Assembly: GCA_013360215.1 (NCBI GenBank)
Contig: JABWCP010000010.1
Span: 34,731 to 98,730, forward strand
DNA from: a bacterium
GTDB lineage: Bacteria; CLD3; SB21
Length of the DNA stretch: 64,000 nucleotides
Direction of reading: 5' to 3'
Of this stretch, positions 39,104-48,300 are shown one piece after another. Below the pieces are notes generated by a model, which saw only the letters and a list, made by a program, of their open reading frames with translations, did not search any database and was not told the DNA's origin. The first letter of the stretch is position 1; each line of letters starts with the position of its first letter. The position numbers and the translations under genes were made by a program.

Positions 39104-39688
39104 ATGAAAAATAAAATTATCTTTTGCGCACTGGCGATCGTGTTGTTATCGAGTTGCGGTCCCGATCCGGGAACATCTGAAGATTATGCGGCCACGGTAG
39201 CCGAAGGCTGGACTTTTTTTGAAACCGGTTCGTATCCGCAAGCGAAAGAACGTTTTCGCGCGGCCATCGCGATAGACCCTGCTTTTTCAGAAGCCTTTAC
39301 CGGTTTGGCATGGTCACAGATGAAAACGGACAGCTTAGATGAAGCCGTCACCGTTTTTAGCTTTGGTTCGGCTACGTCTGACGTCACCGCCGATTTGTGG
39401 GCGGGATGGGCGTTTACGGAACATGCGCTAAAGCAGTACACCGCTTCCAATGGTCGCATCACAAATGCCCTTGCCGCGGATGCGAACTGGATATTTAGTC
39501 ATACCGCAGGATTATCGGTCAGCGATCTTCGCGTTTTGACGGCGGAAAATCACTTTGCACTCGGCAGTTATGCGGCCAGTCTTTCGGCCGTTCAGCAACT
39601 CAATGCGGCTTTTACCGCGGATGTGACGACCACCGCCGGTCAGTCTGCGCTCGCCGCTGAGATTGAGCGATTGAAGGGAATAAACTAA
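39104..39688 (+). CDS. TPR-like lipoprotein, paralogue of the one at 26045
   Basis: The 194-aa product has a lipobox (MKNKIIFCALAIVLLSSC) and TPR-like repeats (VAEGWTFFETGSYPQAKERFRAAIAIDPAFSEAFTGLAWSQMKTDS). It aligns by eye with the 26045-26605 product in length, lipobox position, the first repeat (DAWQLFINGQYTEAQ versus EGWTFFETGSYPQAK) and a W-A-x-x-x-x-x-x-K block. Its Shine-Dalgarno (GGAG) overlaps the stop codon of the preceding repeat protein, so translation is probably coupled. Pairing with a sorting-domain protein at both loci suggests a shared role. Confidence 0.87.
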   Translation: MKNKIIFCALAIVLLSSCGPDPGTSEDYAATVAEGWTFFETGSYPQAKERFRAAIAIDPAFSEAFTGLAWSQMKTDSLDEAVTVFSFGSATSDVTADLWAGWAFTEHALKQYTASNGRITNALAADANWIFSHTAGLSVSDLRVLTAENHFALGSYAASLSAVQQLNAAFTADVTTTAGQSALAAEIERLKGIN

Positions 39689-39708
39689 GTCTTTATCTCA
39701 AGGGTCAT

Positions 39709-39742
39709 AAAAAAAGGCGAAGTGCAACACTTCGCCTTTTTT
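39709..39742 (+). terminator. Intrinsic terminator of the secreted-protein operon; last host feature before the insert
   Basis: A 15-bp stem, AAAAAAGGCGAAGTG / CACTTCGCCTTTTTT, closes on a 3-nt loop and is followed by a T run. The first recognisable arm of the insert's distal inverted repeat begins a dozen bases later (39756). Confidence 0.9.
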
Positions 39743-39750
39743 ATTTTCAG

Positions 39751-39875
39751 GATGTGATTTGCGATGGGCGGGAAGCTTTAGTACAAATATTGATGCGGAG
39801 AACCAAACTTTGATTTACCACAAATGTGTCTGCGGAGCACTAAACCGCCACTTTTGCCGGACCCGTGTTGTGCGT
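39751..39875 (-). repeat. attC-like inverted repeat A (distal end, degenerate)
   Basis: Arms GATTTGCGATGGGCGGGA (39756-39773) and CCGCCACTTTTGCCGGACCCG (39845-39865, split core) pair imperfectly. The plus-strand core GTTGTGCG (39867-39874) matches, as reverse complement CGCACAAC, the cassette's opening core CCCACAAC at 41411-41418 in 7 of 8 positions. The outer half has no clear GTT core, so this end is truncated or decayed next to the host terminator. Confidence 0.6.
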
Positions 39876-39878
39876 TCT

Positions 39879-41393
39879 TTATTTTTCATATCCAAACCAA
39901 TTTCCTTTATCGTCAAACTTCCATTCCTTTGGAAGGTTTTGTATTTGATAAAGGTTTATGTATTCAGATTTGTACGTCTGGTTCGCATCAGATGGTATCA
40001 CTATGTCACTGAGCATATAATTGTATCTTTGTGTGGCTTCATTCGAGTTGCCGGGTAAACTCATACTTTCTTCTGTGGGGTTTAAAATAAAAACCCGCTC
40101 ATATTTTTGCAAATCGTTATTATTAAACGAGGTAATTAAACAAGATTTTGTGCCAAGAAACCAGTTACTAATGTGTTCCGCGCCATTTCTTGTTATTATT
40201 AAATCGTTATTGTTAAAACCTACTGCTGATTTCATTTTCATCAAATCCAGATAAGTCTCATCATTACTTTCTCTGTTTCGGGTTAAATTCGAGATATCAC
40301 CAACTGCGATGAGGATTGTACCAAACAAGACCAGCCCGATAACCGACTTTTTTATCCACGGCTTGGATATATTATATTGAACCATAAAAAGCAGCACAAA
40401 GATTATGGGTAAACATATGTAGTTTGCAAATCTCGCCATTAACAAGAGTTCGTAGATGGGAAATACGAGTAGGTAACAGAACAAGATATTGGATATCCAA
40501 AATATACTATTTTCTTCATCAGGTTTTGTCTTGGTATTTCTGTACCAATAGTAGAAAATTGCTATCACACCCAAAGGAAAAATAAGTATAAATAACGAAG
40601 CAAATTTATCTGGGTCATTAGCCGAAAAAACCATTCCCAAACTTGAACTGTCAAATATTCGGTTTATATAAAAACCTACTCGTTCAAATCTTTGTATGTC
40701 TAATAAGTAAAATGCAAGTAATGCAATTCCTAACCCAATAAATAAGCTAAAAACAAGCTTAAGCGACAATCTTTTTCTTGTGTGAATTAACAAAGACAGC
40801 ATCAACGATGCAGTGTATAAAAGAGCTGTCGCTGTACTTCCGAAATGACTAAGTACCATTAAGATAAATACAAGAAAAATTATAAAGAAGCGTTTGACAT
40901 TCAGATTATCAAGTGCCGATTTTGACTGTTGCATAATGATGGCTAACAAGAGCAAGCCTAAAGCGTTTTTTTGTAAAAATTCAGGCATATACAAAATGCT
41001 CAAAGGATAAAATGCACTGGCAAAAACGAATACCCACATCCAATTAGGCAAGGTCTGTTCTTTAAAAATACTTTTTATAGTAGCATAAACCGGAATGGGT
41101 AATAAAGAAGGAATCAGGCACATCCAAAATCTTGTTGCTGACACAATGGCTACATGATTTTCAACTCCAAACCAACTTAAAACTTTTGCTGTAAAAGCAT
41201 AAATATAGAAAAGCAACGGCATATCGGGAAAAGGTAGTGCCCCATTTTCAAGCAAACCTTTGGTTTGAACATAATAATAGTAGGTATGATTGAACCATCC
41301 TACAAATTCAGGTCTTCCAATCCAAATCACAAAAACACGAACAAGAAATGCAATAAAAATAAGGATTAAAAGAAGTTTTGAGTTTTGTTTCAT
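39879..41393 (-). CDS. Polytopic membrane protein, GT-C glycosyltransferase-like
   Basis: From the ATG at 41393 the 504-aa product starts MKQNSKLLLILIFIAFLVRV and has about 11 hydrophobic segments, followed by a soluble C-terminal region of about 110 residues. The overall plan, including an early loop with acidic and aromatic residues and a long second half facing outward, resembles GT-C fold lipid-linked sugar transferases (ArnT/PMT-like). The first-loop acidic motif is weak, so substrate and activity are unknown. An upstream in-frame ATG at 41456 would start inside the attC-like site before the cassette boundary and is rejected. Its stop lies 5 bp from the core of site A, as usual for cassette genes. 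Confidence 0.65.
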   Translation of the reverse strand: MKQNSKLLLILIFIAFLVRVFVIWIGRPEFVGWFNHTYYYYVQTKGLLENGALPFPDMPLLFYIYAFTAKVLSWFGVENHVAIVSATRFWMCLIPSLLPIPVYATIKSIFKEQTLPNWMWVFVFASAFYPLSILYMPEFLQKNALGLLLLAIIMQQSKSALDNLNVKRFFIIFLVFILMVLSHFGSTATALLYTASLMLSLLIHTRKRLSLKLVFSLFIGLGIALLAFYLLDIQRFERVGFYINRIFDSSSLGMVFSANDPDKFASLFILIFPLGVIAIFYYWYRNTKTKPDEENSIFWISNILFCYLLVFPIYELLLMARFANYICLPIIFVLLFMVQYNISKPWIKKSVIGLVLFGTILIAVGDISNLTRNRESNDETYLDLMKMKSAVGFNNNDLIITRNGAEHISNWFLGTKSCLITSFNNNDLQKYERVFILNPTEESMSLPGNSNEATQRYNYMLSDIVIPSDANQTYKSEYINLYQIQNLPKEWKFDDKGNWFGYEK

Positions 41394-41410
41394 ATTAATT
41401 TTAATTATAA

Positions 41411-41573
41411 CCCACAACGGTTTCGGGCTTTGCGTTCGGGCGGGTTTTCGGAGCACAAAGCATCAATTTATTACTCAAGTTTATTAGAATCTCTAAATTC
41501 CAAGTTTGCACGCGGCATGCTGAATTTGTTGAAGCATCGCCTCGCTTGACGCAAAACGGATGTCAGCGGTTCG
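41411..41573 (-). repeat. attC-like inverted repeat B
   Basis: Core CCCACAAC (41411-41418), left arm CGGGCTTTGCGTTCGGGCGG (from 41424), right arm GCCTCGCTTGACGCAAAACGG-type (41539-41559, broken here for length) and closing core GTCAGCGGTTCG (41562-41573). The closing core is the imperfect complement of the opening core of the GNAT cassette (CGAAGCCCGCTAAC ending at 42196). The arms share the TTTGCGT...GGCGG theme with sites C, D and F. Confidence 0.75.
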
Positions 41574-41590
41574 TTGTTTTTTGTAAACCA

Positions 41591-42145
41591 TTACTTTTTT
41601 CTATCGTCCCATTCTCTTTTTAGCATGGCAAATTGAAATTCACTTCCCCATTTTCCTTTAAAAAATATGTTTTCTATAAAGTGTCCTTCTTGTCTAAAAC
41701 CGATGCTTTTTAATAGGTTCACGGAAGCCCTGTTTTCTGCGTCCGAAATTTCAACTACTCTGTGTATTTTTTGGGTGTCAAACAGAAACGACAAAATCCC
41801 AATTAACGCTTCTTTTGCAAAACCTTTTTTTTGTTCAAGATGCGAAATTGTAATTCCAATTTCTGCAATTCTTATGTCGGATTGATCAAGCTTAATTGCA
41901 CAGTCGCCAATAATTTTTTTCGTTTCTTTATTTTCAATGCCGTACTGCACCCATTCTCCGGCTTTTCCAAAGTGTCTTGCTGAATTGTCTTTAATAAATT
42001 CTTCGGCTTGTTCCATTGTCATAGTATCAAAACTTTGATATTTAACAACTTCCGGATTAGAACGATAAACATGAAAATCAGGCAAATCAGATAATCTGAG
42101 ATGCCGAATTTTAAGCCTAGTCGTTTCTATATTTGATACTTCCAT
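41591..42145 (-). CDS. GNAT family N-acetyltransferase (RimJ/RimL type)
   Basis: The 184-aa product opens ETTRLKIRHLRLSDLPDFHVYRSNPEVVKY and has the acetyl-CoA pyrophosphate-binding loop QKKGFAKEAL near residue 115 and the closing ENRASVNLLKSIGFRQEGHF motif. These place it in the Acetyltransf_3 group, whose members acetylate ribosomal proteins, amino groups of small molecules or antibiotics. The substrate cannot be read from sequence. It is the only gene of its cassette (42195-41418). GNATs are common integron-cassette cargo. Confidence 0.88.
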   Translation of the reverse strand: MEVSNIETTRLKIRHLRLSDLPDFHVYRSNPEVVKYQSFDTMTMEQAEEFIKDNSARHFGKAGEWVQYGIENKETKKIIGDCAIKLDQSDIRIAEIGITISHLEQKKGFAKEALIGILSFLFDTQKIHRVVEISDAENRASVNLLKSIGFRQEGHFIENIFFKGKWGSEFQFAMLKREWDDRKK

Positions 42146-42186
42146 TGCCTAAATTTTTTTGGATATGTATCGTTGTCTTTTACGAA

Positions 42187-42288
42187 GCCCGCTAACGTTC
42201 CCGCGCTTTGCGTTCGGGCGGGTTTCGGAACACAAAGCTCCAAGTTTGCACGTAAATCCGCCTGACTCAAAACCCGTATTACCTGCCG
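42187..42288 (-). repeat. attC-like inverted repeat C
   Basis: Core GCCCGCTAAC (42187-42196), left arm GCGCTTTGCGTTCGGGCGGG (from 42203), right arm CCGCCTGACTCAAAACCCG (from 42258) and closing core GTATTACCTGCC (42277-42288 region). The closing core only roughly complements the opening core of the next cassette (GGGAGATAAC, site D), so this boundary has decayed. Confidence 0.7.
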
Positions 42289-42293
42289 TTTTT

Positions 42294-42890
42294 TTATGTT
42301 TTAGCAAAATCAATCAAAGGCTTAATATCACCAGAATCTGCTTGCCTTATCGCAGTCAAATAAACTGATCTCGCTTCTCCCTTTTTATTTAGATTTGTGC
42401 TATTCCAAGTAAATATCGGTTTTCCAAATAATTGACTAATAATGATATCTGCTATTAATCTTGAATGCCTACCATTACCGTTTGGAAAACAATGTATTTT
42501 AACAATTCTATGTTTGAATCTTATTGCAAATTCCTCATCAGTATATGTTTTATTCTTTAACCAATAGAGACTATCATCCAATAATTGTTTTAAAGAAAAT
42601 CCTATTTGATGCTTATCGACTCCAATATTTTTGTTTGTCTTTCTAAAATTACCTGCCCAAGACCAGACTTCGTTAAACATTCTTTTATGAAGTTCCTTTA
42701 CAAAAATTTCGGATAGGATATACTCAGGTTTCCATTTTTTTCCAATAGTCCACTGTACAGATTTTTCTATATTTAATTGTTCGAATTCGTCTAATTCACC
42801 ACGCGTTGTGATTGATTTTATTAACAGCCCCTCTTTCTCATCTTCATCTAAAGGTGTTTGCCCTTCAATATATTCTATTTCTAATCCCAT
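42294..42890 (-). CDS. Fic/DOC family protein, 'mobile mystery protein B'
   Basis: The 198-aa product has the Fic active-site motif HCFPNGNGRHSR (H-x-F-x-x-GNGR-x-x-R) at about residues 131-142, after a conserved FVKELHKRMFNEVWSWAGNFRKTNKNIG block. Fic enzymes transfer AMP or related groups to target proteins. This subgroup is found with the HTH partner encoded immediately upstream and is often on mobile DNA, which suggests a toxin-antitoxin-like unit. The two genes overlap by 10 bp. The stop codon is a few bases from the core of site C. Confidence 0.85.
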   Translation of the reverse strand: MGLEIEYIEGQTPLDEDEKEGLLIKSITTRGELDEFEQLNIEKSVQWTIGKKWKPEYILSEIFVKELHKRMFNEVWSWAGNFRKTNKNIGVDKHQIGFSLKQLLDDSLYWLKNKTYTDEEFAIRFKHRIVKIHCFPNGNGRHSRLIADIIISQLFGKPIFTWNSTNLNKKGEARSVYLTAIRQADSGDIKPLIDFAKT

Positions 42891-43345
42891 AAATACTTTG
42901 GCATTTTAGTTTTGATTTCTTCAGCTCTATTTTTTATTGCTTTTTCTATACGAATTTTCGAATTCTCCTGATCCTCAAGTTGCATTGTGTATGAAGTTCT
43001 CATTACAATATCCTTTGCAATGTCTAAAGCTCTTTTTTCAATCATTTCTTCAATACTTTGTCCTTTTGGTATAAACCCATAAACAAGTTTCATATCAAGT
43101 ACCGCTCCAACTTCCCTAAGGCCTTTTATTGTAATTGAACCATTGGCCTCACGTTCCTCAATCTCTTTTACACTTTGAGGAGATATTTTTAAACGATTAC
43201 CCAATTGTCTCAACGACATTTTTAAAGCAATGCGTATTGTATGTATCCATCCTTTGGGGGGTATTGAAAATGAACTCAAAGGTCTGAACAATGCCAATTT
43301 TCTATCAGCTTGTTCAATAATTAGTCGTTGTTTTGAAATATCCAT
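42881..43345 (-). CDS. HTH protein, 'mobile mystery protein A'
   Basis: The 154-aa product has a helix-turn-helix at about residues 40-95 (MSLRQLGNRLKISPQSVKEIEEREANGSITIKGLRE, split: key residues Q46, S54, E60) preceded by LFRPLSSFSIPPKGWIHTIR. It matches the family that always precedes the Fic-type partner. It is probably the regulator or antitoxin of the pair. Together the two genes fill the 43455-42196 cassette. Family identity is likely; antitoxin function is inference. Confidence 0.8.
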   Translation of the reverse strand: MDISKQRLIIEQADRKLALFRPLSSFSIPPKGWIHTIRIALKMSLRQLGNRLKISPQSVKEIEEREANGSITIKGLREVGAVLDMKLVYGFIPKGQSIEEMIEKRALDIAKDIVMRTSYTMQLEDQENSKIRIEKAIKNRAEEIKTKMPKYLWD

Positions 43346-43447
43346 CAGGTTATATCCTAAAATTATTTACTAAAATTAAGGTTATAATATGAAATATCAA
43401 GATGTTTTTTAAGGTTAAAACCTGACGAAATGTTGTTTTAAAAATGG

Positions 43448-43582
43448 GGAGATAACGTTTTGGGGCTACAAGAAGTTGGCGCTTTCGGAGCACAAAACTG
43501 TCTGCCAGCACCAATGTTTATTAATTGCTCAAATGTTTGTATTCGCACTGCCCGCCCACTAATGCAAAACCCGTGTTGAGCC
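43448..43582 (-). repeat. attC-like inverted repeat D, interrupted at its inner core
   Basis: Core GGGAGATAAC ends at 43456; left arm CGTTTTGGGGCTACAAGAAG, right arm CGCCCACTAATGCAAAACCC (43553-43572). On the minus strand the site opens with AACACGGGTTTTGC, as in site A. But the bases before it (GGCTC) are coding sequence of a truncated czcD, not a cassette core matching any start. The core expected here, GGTTATAAC, lies 6.6 kb away at 50171. Confidence 0.7.
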
Positions 43583-43649
43583 AAAATGCTACAGTTATAT
43601 TACCAGTTGAATTGTTGTTATTATGGTCGTGTGAATGATTATGTCCCAT
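43521..43649 (-). pseudogene. Truncated czcD (cation diffusion facilitator), fused into attC-like site D
   Basis: An ATG one base after the DUF3703 stop opens a frame reading MGHNHSHDHNNNNSTGNITV then AFWLN, the His-rich N-terminus typical of CzcD-type zinc/cadmium/cobalt exporters. After 25 codons the frame enters the inverted-repeat site D and stops 17 codons later. The membrane domains are missing. The close spacing shows that this was the fourth gene of the efflux operon before truncation. Too short for routine gene calling. Confidence 0.75.
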
Positions 43650-43650
43650 T

Positions 43651-44019
43651 TTATTTTCTTGTTGCTTTAATTATTATTTTAAGGTCTTCGGGTATTTCCA
43701 TGGGCTGTAGTGGTGGAACATTTGCACCTCCAGTATTCCCTAGTGGGATGTTACCGACAAAGGATTTTACTCCACCGACTAATAAGCGGGGAATTTGTCC
43801 GATTACTTCTTTTGGATTTTTAGTTTTGATGCCGAAAATCAACATTTTCCAGTGAACATAGGAATGTGCAAAAGGATAGGGCTGTCCAAGTATGTGTGCT
43901 CTTTCTAAGTGTTGCCAACTTTGTTGCAAATATCCTTTAGAAAAGGCATTTACAGCTTCGCTTATTTCCTTTTGAAAGTATGGTTTTAGTGCTGTCGGCA
44001 TTGATGTGTTAAATTTCAT
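43651..44019 (-). CDS. DUF3703 family protein of the metal-efflux operon
   Basis: The 122-aa soluble protein has the family pattern AWQHLERAHILGQPYPFAHSYVHWKMLIFG (here SWQHLERAHILGQ at about residues 36-48) and a C-terminal GNTGGANVPPLQPMEIPEDL. DUF3703 genes are often next to CzcA/CusA efflux systems. Several conserved His residues could bind metal, but no activity is known. It is 11 bp downstream of the cusB-like gene, and a czcD fragment starts 1 bp after its stop. Confidence 0.75.
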   Translation of the reverse strand: MKFNTSMPTALKPYFQKEISEAVNAFSKGYLQQSWQHLERAHILGQPYPFAHSYVHWKMLIFGIKTKNPKEVIGQIPRLLVGGVKSFVGNIPLGNTGGANVPPLQPMEIPEDLKIIIKATRK

Positions 44020-44030
44020 AGCTTAAATTT

Positions 44031-45302
44031 TTAATGTTCGTGTGCCTCTCCTTTGTTGTTCATTTTAGCCAATATAAAAAATGCTCCGTTAACTACTACT
44101 TTGCTATTAGCGGGAATTTCCTTTAGCAAAGTAATCTCGCTGTAACCTATATCGGTTGTGCCTTTGCGAATAGGAATTTTTTCAAAGGTTGTTCCTTCTT
44201 CGGCGGGTTCGGGTTCCTCCTTTTCGCTGTGTTCGTGTCCGTGTTCATCGTGTTTATGCTCAGCAGTTGTGGTTTCGCTATGGTGTTCTACTTCCTTGTG
44301 AGCATCGGTAACGATAAAAATATAGTCCTGCCCTTCGTGGTTTACAATGGCGTTGGTAGGCACTGCATCAACGGTTGCATTTTCTAAACTTACTAGTGCG
44401 GTAATACTCATCCCGTCAATCAGTCCTTGTTTGTTGCCTTTTACCATTGCGTGAACGGCAATGGCTTTGGTGTTTGCTTCAAATGTGTTGCTAATAGCGT
44501 AAACATCGGCATCGTATTCTTTACCCGGATTGTTGGTAAGGGTAAAATGTATGGTTTGTCCAATTTTTAGTTTTTGTAAATCTTTTTCATACACATACAA
44601 ATCCAAATGCAGTTGGTTGTTGTCCACAATTTCGGCTATGGGATTATCGGCATCTACATAGCTGCCAATGTTAACCATTACATTGCTGATTGCCCCGCTG
44701 ATTGGGCTTGTGATACTAACGGCAGACTGAATATTATCTGAAGTAAGCGTTTCGGTATTAATGCCGATTAGCTCTAATTGCTTTTTCAGACTTGCTCGTC
44801 TTGCTTTTAATGTTTTAAGTTCTGCTTCGGCTGATTGCAGATTTTTTAGTGCTGTTGCGTTGCCTTGTTGCAATTCCTTTTGTCGGTTAAATTCTAATTG
44901 TGCCAATTCTGCTTTTGAAGAAATGCTTAAAAATTCTTCCTGTAAAGTGATGAATGAATTATTGGTGATGGTGGCAATTATCTGTCCTTTGCTAACAGTG
45001 TTGCCCGTTTGCACTAAGATAGATGTGATTACTCCGCCCAATGATGCCGTTGCATTGGCTTTATTCTGATTTGGCACTTTCAAAATTCCATTGGCTTTGA
45101 GGGAAGCTGTGAGTTGTTTTTTTTCAACACTACCGAACTCAATTTTTATTGATTTCATTTGTTCGGCTGTGAGCATTGACGTGTTGGAGTTTTCGTGTTC
45201 ATCGTGATGCTCGTTTTCCTCTCCGTGCGTTTCTTTTTTGCTGTTGCAGGATGCAAATACTATTGATGTTGCAATGGTTGCTATGAGGATTATATTTTTC
45301 AT
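44031..45302 (-). CDS. Heavy-metal efflux periplasmic adaptor (CusB/CzcB family) lipoprotein
   Basis: The 423-aa membrane-fusion protein starts MKNIILIATIATSIVFASC (lipobox, Cys19) followed by a His/Glu-rich segment (ETHGEENEHHDEHENSN), probably a metal-sensing or loading region. The barrel-sandwich/lipoyl halves (GVITSILVQTGNTVSKGQIIATI; ISNVMVNIGSYVDADNPIAEI) flank an alpha-helical hairpin (about residues 125-175). A second His-rich loop (EHHSETTTAEHKHDEHGHEH) lies near 350. It links the inner-membrane RND pump to the outer-membrane channel. It is 11 bp downstream of the pump gene. Copper/silver versus cobalt/zinc/cadmium specificity is not resolved. Confidence 0.9.
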   Translation of the reverse strand: MKNIILIATIATSIVFASCNSKKETHGEENEHHDEHENSNTSMLTAEQMKSIKIEFGSVEKKQLTASLKANGILKVPNQNKANATASLGGVITSILVQTGNTVSKGQIIATITNNSFITLQEEFLSISSKAELAQLEFNRQKELQQGNATALKNLQSAEAELKTLKARRASLKKQLELIGINTETLTSDNIQSAVSITSPISGAISNVMVNIGSYVDADNPIAEIVDNNQLHLDLYVYEKDLQKLKIGQTIHFTLTNNPGKEYDADVYAISNTFEANTKAIAVHAMVKGNKQGLIDGMSITALVSLENATVDAVPTNAIVNHEGQDYIFIVTDAHKEVEHHSETTTAEHKHDEHGHEHSEKEEPEPAEEGTTFEKIPIRKGTTDIGYSEITLLKEIPANSKVVVNGAFFILAKMNNKGEAHEH

Positions 45303-45313
45303 GTTTTGAAATT

Positions 45314-48300
45314 TTATTTGTTGATTAAGAAATTGATGTTGATGATGGATTGATTGATTTGGTTAACCGATTGCAGATAACTCAACTGCACATCAGTAGC
45401 GGTTTGCAAGGCTTGTAAGTATTCAATGTAACCAATGTCGCCACTTTTGAAACCAAGCGTTGCGGTGCTGATTATTATGTCAGCATTGGGCAAAGCGGTG
45501 GTTTTGTAATAATTGTATTGCGACAAATTCTGGTTGTATTGCTGAAAAGCATTTTGCAACTGGTTTTGTAAAATCAGTTTTCCGTTATCGGCTACTTTTT
45601 GCAATGCTTGTTGTTTGTAGTCAAGCGATTTTATTTTTGCAGCGTTGCTGAAAAAAGTAAGCGGAATGCTGATACCTATGTTGAAGCCTTGAAAACGTTT
45701 GCTGCGGTCAAAGAATACATCAGAGCCGTTAATAGTTTGCACCCCAATAAGCGACTGATTGAAGTAACCTACACTATAGTCGGGAAGTGTAGAGGCGGTT
45801 TCTAACTTTTTGTTTTGTTCTGCAATTATTGCTTGCTGATACAACACCTTTAGCGATGGGTTATTTGCTATTAGCGTTGTGTCAAACGAACTGCTTAAAA
45901 CAAGCGGTTGCAAATTTTCACTTACCGAAATTGTAAAATCTTCGCTTGTATTCATTAACGATTTAAGCGAATTGTAAGCCGTTGTAAATTCCGTTTCGTT
46001 TTGTTTAAGTAACTGAGAAAGTTGTCCCCGTTTGGTTTCGGCTGTGGTTTTTTCCAACAAATTGGTTTCGCCTGTTTTGTAACGCAAGGCGGCAGCATTC
46101 ACAAAATCGTTATACAAACTGTCAAGAGATTGCAGTTGCTTTTTTGTGGTTTGTAAATATTGCAACTGATAAAACCAGTATTGCACCTGTGCTTTTATTT
46201 CGTTGGCGGTGGCTTGCTGCTGCAACTCACTACTTTGCAATTCGGCTTTATACAAACCTGATTTAGCGGTGTAATAAGTAGGAAAGGGAATACTTTGTGA
46301 AACCTGAAATGCCTTATCCTGATTGATGCTGTTAAATTGCCCAAACTGAAAATTGACATCCGTTTTTGGTAATTCAAACACCGATTTTTTCAAGGTTGCA
46401 GAAGATTGCACATTGAGTTGTTGCGATTGCATTTCTAAATTGTTTTTCAATGCTGAACTTATGGCATCTTCAACCGAAATGGTTTTGGCTGTTGGCGTTT
46501 GAGCATTTGCAGCATTGAATGAAAGCAACGCAAAAACTACAATAGCCGTTGCAGATATTTTGCGTATTGGCTTTTTGATTTTTGAAAACATCAAATACAA
46601 CAACGGCAAAACAATTAGGGTTAAAAAGGTTGCTGTTATCAATCCGCCAATTACAACAGTTGCCAAAGGTTTTTGCACCTCTGCACCTGCACCATGCGAA
46701 AGTGCCATTGGTAGAAACCCCAACGATGCAACAGTGGCAGTCATCAGCACAGGTCGCAAACGGATTTTCGTTCCTTCTTTTATGCGTTGGATAATGTCGG
46801 TCATTCCGTCTTTCTCCAATTGGTTAAAAGTTCCAATCAGTACAATGCCGTTTAAAACCGCTACGCCAAACAAGGCAATAAAACCAATACCTGCCGAAAT
46901 GCTGAAAGGCATATCACGAATGAGCAAGGCGAATACTCCGCCTATTGCACTCATTGGAATTGCGGTGTAAATAAGTGTTGCTTGTTTTACTGAACCAAAT
47001 GTGAAATAAAGCAACATAAAAATGAGTGCTAAAGCTACTGGTAATGCAATCATTAGGCGTTTGCTCGCTGCTTGCAGATTTTCAAATGTTCCACCATAAG
47101 TGTAATAATAGCCTTCAGGCAATTTTACTTTTTCGTTCAATTCCTTTTGAATATCAGTAACTACACTTGCTACATCTCTACCTGAAATATTGAAACCTAC
47201 AACAATTCTGCGTTTACCATCTTCACGGCTTATTTGTGCAGGACCCAATTCCATTTTTATTTCTGCTACTTGTGATAATGGTATTTGAGTTCCGTTTGTA
47301 GTTGGAATATACAAATGACTTACATCGTCAATGTTGTTTCGGTGTGTGCTGTCCAAGCGAACAACCAAATCAAATTTGCGTTCGTTTTCATAAACTACAC
47401 CTGCCCCACCACCTGCAAAAGCGGTGCTTACAATGTGGTTTATATCCTCAATGTTCAAACCATAGTTGGCAATTTGCGAACGGTTGTATTTGATGACGAT
47501 TTGCGGAAGCCCTGCAACCCGTTCAACGCTTGGTTCGGTTGCACCGTCCACACTTTGCACAACTGAATTTACCTTGTTTGCATAAGCCAAAAGTGTGTCC
47601 ATATTTTCACCGAAAATTTTAACGGCAACATCTTGACGAATACCTGTCATGAGTTCGTTGAACCTCATTTGGATGGGTTGGTTTTTTTCAAAGAAAACCC
47701 CAGGAATTGTGCTTAGTTTTCTTTCTATTTCTTCTGCCAGTTCATCATACGTAACATCCCGTTTCCATTCGGAAGGCTGTTTAAGTATTATCATCATGTC
47801 TGTTGCTTCGGGGGGCATTGGGTCGGTGGGAACTTCGGCTGCACCTGTTTTTCCAACTACCATTTTTACCTCGTCAAATTCTTTGATTATGCGGGATGCC
47901 TGCATGGATGTTTCCAAACTTTGTGAAAGTGATGTGCCTTGCGGTAATATGCAATGGAAAGCAAAATCGCCTTCCTGTAATGTAGGTATAAATTCACCTC
48001 CCAATTTTGAAAACAGGAAAACAGAAACCACAAAAACGGCAACCGTTATGCCAACAATTACTTTTTTGAAACGAATGGCTTTATCTAATAGTGGTGCATA
48101 GATGCGTTGAAATAAATTCATCATTCTATCGCTAAAAGTTTGCTTGTGTGAAATGGTTTTTGGTAAAAACGCTGCACACATCATTGGAATATAGGTAAGC
48201 GATAAAATCAATGCCCCGAAAATGGCGAAACCAACAGTTTGAGCCATTGGGCGAAACATTTTTCCTTCAATACCTATAAGGGTAAGAATTGGTATATAAA

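Noticed and set aside
43521..43574. Real continuation of czcD past the junction
   Set aside because: The residues TGFALVGG look vaguely like CzcD, but the DNA is the shared arm sequence of the attC-like sites and stops after 17 codons.
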